From positions 1-5,262 of the forward strand of contig JANXVP010000545.1 in NCBI GenBank assembly GCA_025351615.1: 5,262 nt of DNA, in the 5' to 3' direction. The notes below the pieces were generated by a model. That model was not told where the DNA came from and made no database searches. It was given only the letters and a program-made list of their open reading frames with translations. Of the stretch, positions 1 to 5,262 are shown piece after piece. Both the position numbers and the translations under genes were made by a program. This stretch comes from Ramlibacter sp. Lineage in GTDB: Bacteria > Pseudomonadota > Gammaproteobacteria > Burkholderiales > Burkholderiaceae_C. Position 1 is the first letter of the stretch; each line of letters starts with the position of its first letter.

Positions 1-1193
1 GGGTCGATCTTCCGGCGGATGTTGCGCGTGCCGCTCTGGCGCAGGATGCCCGCCGTCGTCGGCTCCGTCACGCCCGCACTATGGCATTTGACGCAGACCT
101 CGTACTCGAAGTTGGGAGTGCCGATGGTGGAGCCGCCGACCGTGAGGCCCTTCACCCCCAGCAGCGCGCCCGCGACGCTCGGTGCAACAGCAGCGGCCCC
201 GGTTGCGACATGCGGGTTGTGGCAATCGGTGCAGGCAACATGGCGGTTCATCGCGAGCGGGTTTTCATTGGATTCATGCACCCAGGGACTGTTCTCGATC
301 GGATGATGCGAAAGCTTGCTGAACTCGGCCTCGACATTCTTGGCAGCGACCGTGCCGCCATGGCAGATGGTGCAGTTGGTCGGCTCCGTTGCACGGGCCA
401 GTAGCGGTTTCATCGCCGGACTGGGCGCGCCGTGCGAACGGTGGCAGTCGTAACAGGCATTGTCTGCAACGGTGCCGAACGCGCCGGGCGGCCAGGGGTT
501 TGCACCGGTGCCGTTCCAGGTGGCGTTCGACGTGGCATGGATCGAACTTTTCCAGTTCCTCAGACGATGGCATGCGGTGCACAGCGCGCCGGCGCGATTG
601 TCTGCGCGCAGGAAATTCGGCTGCCTGTCCTCGTGCGGGTCGTGGCAACTGGTGCATTGGAGCTGGCTTTGGGGATCAAGCGGCGCTTCGGCAGGAAGCC
701 CCCGCGGATCGGCGAGCTCCTGGCGCTTCTGTGTCAACGCGATGTCATAGGTGAAGGAAATTGGATGGTCACGTGACAGATCCGTGCCCAATACACTGCC
801 GCCGGCGAGCACGCTGAGGGCCAGGGGCGGGCCCTTGGGCGTCTGGCGCAGGGTCTCCAGCGCCACAGTGCCGTCGTGGCACGACAGACAGAGCAGCGAG
901 CTGCCGGTTGGCTGGTTTAGGCTCGCCTTCAGCGTGCTGCTGGCGTAGATCTGGTAGGTGGCTCCGGACAGCTCGTGGTTCCACATGCCGATCGATGGTT
1001 TGGCGTTATGCGGCGTATGGCAAAAGACGCAGAGGCCAGCCGGCGCGGTGGTCTTGATCTTTCCGGGACCGCTGGGTGTGAGGTTGTGCTTGGTGTGCGC
1101 GACCTGGGTCTGCGCCTGGCTCACGGAGGACAGCGCGCAGCAGCCGGCCAGCAGCAACGCCAGCCAGCCTGATACTTTGACCGGGAAACTCAT
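1..1193 (-). CDS. Multiheme c-type cytochrome, doubled CXXCH family, 3' end beyond the window
   Basis: This is an exported multiheme cytochrome, probably the terminal or extracellular electron carrier of the operon. The frame is open for 397 codons from ATG at 1193 and runs off the left edge with no stop. Eight haem sites are seen: CVFCH 55-59, CLSCH 102-106, CTSCH 180-184, CTACH 205-209, CYDCH 247-251, CTICH 274-278, CTDCH 321-325 and CVKCH 367-371. Four are followed two residues later by a His (62, 187, 254, 328), as in doubled-CXXCH cytochromes. At least 13 non-motif His are available as distal ligands, enough for bis-His ligation. The N-terminus is a hydrophobic export signal that can be read in two ways: a lipobox LAGC (Cys18), or signal peptidase I cleavage after SQA27. 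The start overlaps the propeller gene by ATGA and has its own good ribosome site. Haems are about 45 residues apart, sparser than in MtrA-type in-barrel cytochromes. Family assignment is firm; partner and acceptor are inferred. Confidence 0.93.
   Translation of the reverse strand, partial: MSFPVKVSGWLALLLAGCCALSSVSQAQTQVAHTKHNLTPSGPGKIKTTAPAGLCVFCHTPHNAKPSIGMWNHELSGATYQIYASSTLKASLNQPTGSSLLCLSCHDGTVALETLRQTPKGPPLALSVLAGGSVLGTDLSRDHPISFTYDIALTQKRQELADPRGLPAEAPLDPQSQLQCTSCHDPHEDRQPNFLRADNRAGALCTACHRLRNWKSSIHATSNATWNGTGANPWPPGAFGTVADNACYDCHRSHGAPSPAMKPLLARATEPTNCTICHGGTVAAKNVEAEFSKLSHHPIENSPWVHESNENPLAMNRHVACTDCHNPHVATGAAAVAPSVAGALLGVKGLTVGGSTIGTPNFEYEVCVKCHSAGVTEPTTAGILRQSGTRNIRRKID
1190..1193 (-). 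other. ATGA stop/start overlap, propeller to multiheme cytochrome
   Basis: The TGA that ends the NHL propeller gene (1192-1190) shares bases with the ATG of the multiheme cytochrome (1193-1191). This four-base overlap allows terminating ribosomes to restart, so the two proteins are likely made together. Confidence 0.9.
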
Positions 1194-2254
1194 TGAGGCT
1201 TCTCCCTTGACGGATCAGCATTGACGAGAAAGTGTTGGACCCGCCGGTTGTGGGCGTCCGCGATAAAGATCTCGTTGCGAGGATTGATGAAGATGCCGCC
1301 AGGCAGCCAGAACTGGCCGGGTAAAGCGCCGCGTTCGCCGAAGCCGAGCAGAAGCCTGCCGTCGCGTTCGAAGATCTGCACCGCGCTGAATAGCGCATCG
1401 ACGACGAAGACATGGCCGTCGCGGTCGGCGGCGACTCCCTTGGGAGCCGCCAGGTCGCCCGAGCCGTCGCCATGGTGGCCGAATTTCCAGAGAAAGCGCC
1501 CGTCGGCGTCGAAGGCCTGGACGCGGAAGTTGAGCGCGTCGCTCACCAGCAGCGTCCCCGCCGGGTCGAGCGCCAGGTGCGTCGGATAGTTGAAATCGCC
1601 GTCGCCGCCGCCGGCCTGGCCCCAGCTTCGGATCGACGCGAGGTTCGGACCGAACACGACGATCCTCTGGCTGGCCGAATCGGCGACATACAGGCGCTGG
1701 CTTGCCGGGTCGTAGGCCAGGCCAGCCGGGCGCTCCAGCCCCGCAGGTGCGGCGACGCCGATCAGCTCGCCGGCGCGGTTCAGCAGAAAGACGGCCTTCA
1801 GGCGCGAGTCCGCGACGAACACCGCGCCATCGGGTCGCACCGCGACGGCCACGGGCGATTCCAGCGCGGCCTGGCCGACGCGAACAAGCTTGATCGTCTG
1901 GTTCTTCGCGGCATCGAGGATCCACAGGGCTCGCGCGCCCGGGTCGGCGACGTACAACACGCCCTGGTGCTCCGCGACGCCCGTGGGACGAATGAAATGT
2001 TCGTCGCCGCTGCCTGTGAAGACCTCGATCAGGCGCCGGAAGCCGGATTTCGTGATGCCCCAATCCTGCGGCCCGGTGACGCTTCCCGCATAGCGGATGC
2101 GGGCCGGGTCCGGCGGGCTGGGCCAGATGGGCACTTGTGCGTCGGCCTGCAAGGCGAGCTTGGGCGACGCCACTGTGCCGCACCCGGCAAAGGGGAGGGC
2201 GAGCAAGGCCGCGAGCAGCAGTGCGGCAACGGAGAAAGTTCGGGCAATAGTCAT
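1190..2254 (-). CDS. NHL-repeat six-bladed beta-propeller lipoprotein
   Basis: A 354-residue exported propeller, likely anchored in the outer membrane. The N-terminus has a basic start, a hydrophobic core (about 8-22) and a lipobox FAGC with Cys25. Gly follows the Cys, with no Asp inner-membrane retention signal. Six NHL-type blades are visible, each with a P-x-G/A/H-[VLI] entry and a closing [VI]-[AVS]-D strand: about 89-114, 133-159, 175-202, 223-249, 270-296 and 317-343. The repeated VADxxxxR/AVxxF pattern is typical of NHL repeats. NHL propellers usually act in protein-protein or ligand binding, and I see no catalytic motif. It contains no CXXCH and no Cys other than the lipobox one, so it is not itself a haem carrier. 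It overlaps the barrel gene upstream and the multiheme cytochrome downstream by four bases each. A scaffold or docking role between barrel and cytochrome is inferred. Enzymatic propellers such as peptidyl-alpha-hydroxyglycine lyase relatives are a less likely reading. Confidence 0.92.
   Translation of the reverse strand: MTIARTFSVAALLLAALLALPFAGCGTVASPKLALQADAQVPIWPSPPDPARIRYAGSVTGPQDWGITKSGFRRLIEVFTGSGDEHFIRPTGVAEHQGVLYVADPGARALWILDAAKNQTIKLVRVGQAALESPVAVAVRPDGAVFVADSRLKAVFLLNRAGELIGVAAPAGLERPAGLAYDPASQRLYVADSASQRIVVFGPNLASIRSWGQAGGGDGDFNYPTHLALDPAGTLLVSDALNFRVQAFDADGRFLWKFGHHGDGSGDLAAPKGVAADRDGHVFVVDALFSAVQIFERDGRLLLGFGERGALPGQFWLPGGIFINPRNEIFIADAHNRRVQHFLVNADPSREKPQ
1202..1207 (-). promoter_or_regulatory. 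Strong ribosome binding site for the multiheme cytochrome
   Basis: The coding strand reads AGGGAG followed by eight bases and then the ATG at 1193. This is near-ideal Shine-Dalgarno sequence and spacing. It lies inside the last codons of the propeller gene. The two starts just upstream of the barrel and the small triheme gene have no comparable site, and the propeller has only a weak GGTG. This supports the chosen start and suggests that the large cytochrome can be translated partly independently of its upstream neighbour. Confidence 0.7.
2251..2254 (-). other. ATGA stop/start overlap, barrel to propeller
   Basis: The barrel gene ends with TGA at 2253-2251, inside the ATG (2254-2252) of the NHL lipoprotein gene. 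Only a weak GGTG lies about eight bases upstream of the ATG, so translation of the propeller probably depends on ribosomes finishing the barrel. Confidence 0.88.
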
Positions 2255-4266
2255 AAGTTACGCACCACGACAAAAGATAGCTGCCAGTTGTTCAATTCGG
2301 AGCCGCCGCGAATGCGCTGCGTCAGACCGAGCGCGGATGTCAGCAAGAGTTGGCCGTACTTCAGCTGTGCGCGCAGGCCGGCCTCGCTCACCGTTTCAGT
2401 GGGCTGCAAGTTGCTCTTCAAGTAGCGCAGCCCGGCATGCGCGTTCATCGACAAGCCGCCGTCGGCCCAGCTTGCGGTCAGGTTGGTTGCGCGCGCATCG
2501 CTGCGGCGCGAGGGCAGCTGGTAATTGGTCAGGGTCCAATCGGAGTTGACGGAGAGCCCCAGGTTGGGTGCGAACTTGTACGTGGCAGATTGATAATAGC
2601 GCCGCTCGGTGTAGGAAAGCTGCGTGGCACGGGATCTCAGATAGGCGGACCCAAGGCCGCCTTGCAAGCTTTTCCAGGTCCCGCGCAAATCGACTTGCGC
2701 GCTGTCATTGCGGAAACTCTGCAGGAAGCGGCTGTCCTCGCCCCCCAGCAGAGTGACTTTGGACTCGTTGTGGGCGGCGGACAATGAGACCCAGCCGAAA
2801 TTCATTGTTGCGCGTAGCGCCTTGCTTGCCGTGCCGTATTTGAGGCTGGGCGCGATCGCGTAGGTGTAACTGACCGCAAGCGGATCGCCGGCAAGGATGA
2901 CCGAGCTGGTCAGGAGGGGGACGATACGGGTCAGATTGCCTTCCTGGACCAGCTCGTAATCGACGCCCAGCTCGGTCGGCAGGCGCGCGCCGTTGCGCGT
3001 GTCCACCACCAGGATGCTCGCTGTCACTGCAAAGGCCTGGTTGAGCAGGAAACCGGCGCCTGCGCCGAGCGCGGCGGGCGCGGCTTGCGTCTCGTCGGTG
3101 ACGTTGACCTGAGTGCCCACCATATGGGTCTCGGTCAGTTGGTAGCTGCCGTCGGCGCCGACGACCAGTTTCCCCTGCCACGGCAAGCTGCTCTCATAGC
3201 GGTATTTGAGGCCGCCGGCCATATTGTCGATTCGGCCGGAGGGCAGCAGCTGTCGTTTCACCAGCGCGAAGGACCCGAGATTCTGGTAAGGCTGGTACTG
3301 CGCGGTCATCGAGCCGCTTTGGCTCAGGCTGGGCCCGCTGAGCGCTGTTTCAAGCCGCGAGAGTTGATAGCTGTAGTCGGTCGACAGATTGCTCTGGTGC
3401 GCGATATGCAGGTGCTCGTTCACCGAGAGCAGGGAGAGCGAGCTTGAACCGATGCGGCTCATGTAGTTCAAGCGCGAATCCCAGCGCCGGTTGAGCGTCG
3501 GCCCGAAGTCCCCGCTATAGCTCAGACTGGCGCTTTTGCCGCGATAGCTACCGTTCTTCGCGACCTGGTCCTTGATGTCGTTGAATTCGAATTGCCAGTC
3601 GAGGTCGGCTGTTTCATAGCCTTTGTGCCCTACATGGCTCAGGGTGTTGCGCAGCTCGTCTTGCCGCGAGCTGCCCAGGCCGAGCGCACTGGAGGAGAGC
3701 TGCTGGAGATGCTGATGCTCGAGCCGCAGCGTGGCGCTGAGATACGGAAAGCCCAGATCCTTCAGCGGACTCCCTTCATTGAGCCGCAGGGTGGCACCGC
3801 GGTTGGTCGTCAGGGTTTCCACGCGACCGAAAGGCTGGAGGGTCGTGGTCCTGGAACGGTTGGCAAACAGCGATCCACCATAGGGCAGGTCGTTCAGGAT
3901 GCCGGCATCGAAGGAGTAGCCGAGCAGCTTTGATTTCACGGATTCGACCGACTCCCCGGAACTCGCCTTTTGCTGGTCCAGCCCGAGTGTGAGGCCCAGG
4001 CTGCCGGTCAGCAACTCGGGGGCAAGCACGTAGAAGCCGTTATTGCGGATTGTGAATTGCTGCGACGTGCTGCGCTGCGTGAGGGGGGGCTCCGCGATCC
4101 CGTCGGTGCGCACGGAGTCGCGACTCAGGCTGTACGTGGCCTGGACCGATCCATCCCAGCTGCCTGGAACCAGGATGCCCAGCGTCTGGGCTGCAACCCG
4201 GCCCCCGGCCAGCAGGGCAAGCAGGATCAGGGGCCGGCCTCGGAACCTGCGCGCACGCTTGCCCAT
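2251..4266 (-). CDS. Outer-membrane beta-barrel (porin-like) protein of a putative electron conduit
   Basis: A 671-residue outer-membrane protein. It starts with a very basic n-region (KRARRFRGR), a hydrophobic core (12-20) and a likely signal peptidase I site after VAA26. The rest is almost entirely amphipathic beta-strand pattern with alternating polar and hydrophobic residues and many Ser, Thr, Tyr, Leu and Gly, for example around 85-96, 176-184, 246-252, 485-499, 536-551, 557-580 and 593-616. The last strand (661-671) ends in Leu rather than the usual Phe. The mature size is close to MtrB-type barrels, but there is no Cys anywhere, so the N-terminal CXXC of Shewanella MtrB is absent and no haem can be bound covalently. 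Residues about 412-469 look like a separate beta-hairpin module (VVDTRNG, VDYELV, AVSYTY). It sits between the triheme cytochromes and the propeller, overlapping both. The barrel call is strong; serving as a sleeve or exit pore for the cytochrome is inferred from context. Confidence 0.85.
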   Translation of the reverse strand: MGKRARRFRGRPLILLALLAGGRVAAQTLGILVPGSWDGSVQATYSLSRDSVRTDGIAEPPLTQRSTSQQFTIRNNGFYVLAPELLTGSLGLTLGLDQQKASSGESVESVKSKLLGYSFDAGILNDLPYGGSLFANRSRTTTLQPFGRVETLTTNRGATLRLNEGSPLKDLGFPYLSATLRLEHQHLQQLSSSALGLGSSRQDELRNTLSHVGHKGYETADLDWQFEFNDIKDQVAKNGSYRGKSASLSYSGDFGPTLNRRWDSRLNYMSRIGSSSLSLLSVNEHLHIAHQSNLSTDYSYQLSRLETALSGPSLSQSGSMTAQYQPYQNLGSFALVKRQLLPSGRIDNMAGGLKYRYESSLPWQGKLVVGADGSYQLTETHMVGTQVNVTDETQAAPAALGAGAGFLLNQAFAVTASILVVDTRNGARLPTELGVDYELVQEGNLTRIVPLLTSSVILAGDPLAVSYTYAIAPSLKYGTASKALRATMNFGWVSLSAAHNESKVTLLGGEDSRFLQSFRNDSAQVDLRGTWKSLQGGLGSAYLRSRATQLSYTERRYYQSATYKFAPNLGLSVNSDWTLTNYQLPSRRSDARATNLTASWADGGLSMNAHAGLRYLKSNLQPTETVSEAGLRAQLKYGQLLLTSALGLTQRIRGGSELNNWQLSFVVVRNL

Positions 4267-4268
4267 TA
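4264..4268 (-). other. TAATG stop/start overlap, small triheme cytochrome to barrel
   Basis: The stop TAA (4268-4266) of the small triheme cytochrome shares its last A with the ATG (4266-4264) of the barrel gene. No Shine-Dalgarno sequence is seen in the 15 bases before this ATG, so re-initiation after the upstream stop is the likely mode of translation. Confidence 0.85.
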
Positions 4269-4589
4269 TTTATGACAGCGCTGGCAAGACTCGAAAGTCG
4301 GGCCAAAGGCGACCGTTTCGTTGTGGCACGTGCCGCAAAACTTGCCGCCGCTGATCGCATCCATGTTCACTTCATTCGCGCCTGCCTTCATCGCGAAGAT
4401 GGAATCGTGACAGACGTAGCACTTGAACTGCATACGGTGCACGAAATGAGGAAACGTTGCCGGCGGATACTCGTTGCCTTCCTGGGTCTTGCGCACGAAG
4501 AGGATATCGCCGAACTCTGCTGCGACGTTGGACGACGCCAGCAGGGCCGACAGCAGCAGCACGCACAACCGGAATGTCTCTTTCCTCAT
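4266..4589 (-). CDS. Small periplasmic triheme c7-type cytochrome
   Basis: A 107-residue precursor of a soluble periplasmic electron carrier. Residues 1-24 are a Sec signal peptide (MRK n-region, hydrophobic core 8-18, cleavage after VAA24). The mature 83 residues contain three haem sites: CYVCH 57-61, CGTCH 85-89 and CQRCH 102-106. A PHFVH segment just before the first site supplies His48 and His51 as distal ligands. The spacing and the phrases PHFVH, FAMKAG, KFCGTCH and the closing RCH match the c(7)-type triheme domain family that TIGRFAMs names from nanowire-like polymers (recalled, not searched). No other non-motif His exists, so one haem lacks a His distal ligand within the protein. The ATG at 4589 was chosen because it overlaps the upstream stop as ATGA and gives a perfect signal peptide. 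The frame stays open further upstream, but only as an overlap with the previous gene. It is a paralogue of the C-terminal domain of the preceding gene product. Confidence 0.93.
   Translation of the reverse strand: MRKETFRLCVLLLSALLASSNVAAEFGDILFVRKTQEGNEYPPATFPHFVHRMQFKCYVCHDSIFAMKAGANEVNMDAISGGKFCGTCHNETVAFGPTFESCQRCHK
4586..4589 (-). other. ATGA stop/start overlap between the two triheme cytochromes
   Basis: The TGA (4588-4586) of the first triheme cytochrome lies within the ATG (4589-4587) of the second. No clear Shine-Dalgarno sequence precedes this ATG, which points to coupled translation. Confidence 0.88.
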
Positions 4590-5257
4590 TGGGGCATCGA
4601 CAAATGGCAGCGCGGACAGGCGGTGACGGGGTCGAAGGCAACCCGGCCGTGACAACGCCCGCAATATTCGCCGGCGAAGATTTTTTCCATGGTGATCGGA
4701 TCTCCGCCTTTTTCCATCTTGAAGATGGCCGGATGACAGTTCGCGCAGGCGAGCAGTTGGGTGTGGGCCTTGTGCGGATAGGTTGCCTTGAAATCCGGCA
4801 AGTCCTTCGGGATCAGTTCGACGTCCATGTCGAACACCGGTCCATCCTCGGCCTTGGCATCGAGTCCGGGTTTTGGCGTGATCAGGTTCTCGTTCAGGGC
4901 CTTGACCCAATCAGTACCGCCGGCCGCCTCCTTCGGCAAGAGTTCCAGCTTTGACGGCCAGTCGGCTTTGGTCGGCGCCACCAGCAGGTATTCCATCAGT
5001 TTTTCGTGGAAGGGCTGGTACTCCGGTCGGCGCAAACCGTGCACGACTGGCTTGGCCACCAGCGCCGGCCCCAGCACCGCCGGCAGCAGCGGCGAATTGC
5101 TGCACGCGCTCAGCAACCATCCAACGGCGGCCAGCCCGACGGCGACGACCCCCACCAACCGTCGCCATTGGCTAGTCGTCCTGCCGCCAGGGAGAGGCGC
5201 CACGCCATTGATCACACCGGTCTGCGATGCAACCCGGCAATGCCGATCGGAGGTCAT
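4586..5257 (-). CDS. Triheme c7-type cytochrome lipoprotein with N-terminal extension
   Basis: An exported membrane-anchored triheme cytochrome, likely handing electrons to or from the conduit on the periplasmic side. The longest frame is 223 residues. A hydrophobic stretch (about 35-50) ends in the lipobox LSAC with Cys52, preceded by Arg32-Arg33. Residues 53-155 form a linker with a DWVKAL segment (116-121), which I recall as common in this family. The C-terminal domain carries CANCH 171-175, CGRCH 199-203 and CPRCH 214-218, with distal His162 and His165 in PHKAH. Its haem and ligand spacing matches the next gene product almost exactly. The true start is uncertain. The ATG at 5257 gives 31 residues before the Arg pair and has AGG directly abutting it, too close for a normal ribosome site. 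In-frame GTG codons at residues 15 and 19 are alternatives. Only five bases remain upstream, so neither the promoter nor a longer N-terminus can be judged. The mature protein is unaffected, about 172 residues. Confidence 0.88.
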   Translation of the reverse strand: MTSDRHCRVASQTGVINGVAPLPGGRTTSQWRRLVGVVAVGLAAVGWLLSACSNSPLLPAVLGPALVAKPVVHGLRRPEYQPFHEKLMEYLLVAPTKADWPSKLELLPKEAAGGTDWVKALNENLITPKPGLDAKAEDGPVFDMDVELIPKDLPDFKATYPHKAHTQLLACANCHPAIFKMEKGGDPITMEKIFAGEYCGRCHGRVAFDPVTACPRCHLSMPQ

Positions 5258-5262
5258 CCTGC

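Noticed and set aside
274..657. A 127-codon minus-strand frame within the large cytochrome.
   Set aside because: It is the out-of-phase reading of the same DNA. The frame with eight regularly placed CXXCH motifs continues straight through, so there is no frameshift or second gene.
1215..2273. A 352-codon minus-strand frame overlapping the propeller gene in another phase.
   Set aside because: The product is Arg- and Pro-rich low-complexity sequence, typical of a shifted frame. The NHL frame has a lipobox and six blades.
1412..2425. A long plus-strand open frame of 337 codons opposite the propeller gene.
   Set aside because: Its product is rich in Arg, Ala, Gly and Gln with no signal or domain pattern, and it lies antisense to a clearly real NHL gene. 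Long antisense frames are expected in high-GC coding DNA.
2251..4266. Assigning the barrel as mtrB, ombB or extD.
   Set aside because: Size and context fit, but the CXXC is absent and I cannot recognise a specific family signature, so no symbol is justified.
4590..4910. Upstream extension of the small triheme cytochrome to a 214-residue protein.
   Set aside because: The added part overlaps the haem domain of the preceding gene in another phase and looks like shadow sequence. The ATG at 4589 gives a signal peptide and an ATGA overlap.
1..5262. Search for terminators, promoters, RNA genes, repeats and mobile element ends.
   Set aside because: All junctions overlap, leaving no intergenic DNA. 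I found no stem-loop followed by a T run, no tRNA-like fold, no direct repeat array and no transposase. This was by eye, so weak signals may be missed.

Overview
The window is one tightly packed block of five minus-strand genes, all read from right to left, with no intergenic DNA between them. In transcription order they are: a triheme c7-type cytochrome lipoprotein (5257-4586), a small periplasmic triheme c7-type cytochrome (4589-4266), a cysteine-free outer-membrane beta-barrel protein of 671 residues (4266-2251), an NHL-repeat six-bladed beta-propeller lipoprotein (2254-1190), and a multiheme c-type cytochrome (1193 to beyond base 1) with eight CXXCH haem sites already visible before the window ends. 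Every junction overlaps: three are ATGA and one is TAATG. This strongly suggests one transcript with coupled translation.

The set of parts (small periplasmic haem carriers, an outer-membrane pore, an exported propeller, a large multiheme cytochrome) is what is expected of a porin-cytochrome type route for moving electrons across the outer membrane, or of a secretion and assembly locus for an extracellular cytochrome. Such loci are known from Geobacter, Shewanella and neutrophilic iron-cycling Betaproteobacteria. No gene here is an obvious orthologue of mtrA, mtrB, omcB or omcS, so no gene symbols are given. The conduit role is an inference from architecture and context.

Organism: lipoprotein signals, an outer-membrane barrel and c-type cytochromes show a Gram-negative bacterium. 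GC content is high, with strong preference for G or C in third codon positions. A betaproteobacterium of the iron- or metal-cycling kind (Rhodocyclales, Gallionellales or Burkholderiales) is my best guess. A deltaproteobacterium or another phylum with extracellular electron transfer cannot be excluded.

Region by region: 5258-5262 holds only five bases upstream of the first reading frame, so the promoter lies outside the window. Bases 5257-4266 hold the two paralogous triheme cytochromes. Bases 4266-2251 hold the barrel, 2254-1190 the propeller, and 1193-1 the 5' part of the large cytochrome. There are no non-coding stretches, RNA genes, mobile elements, CRISPR arrays or terminators that I can support. 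All plus-strand open frames are antisense shadows of these genes.
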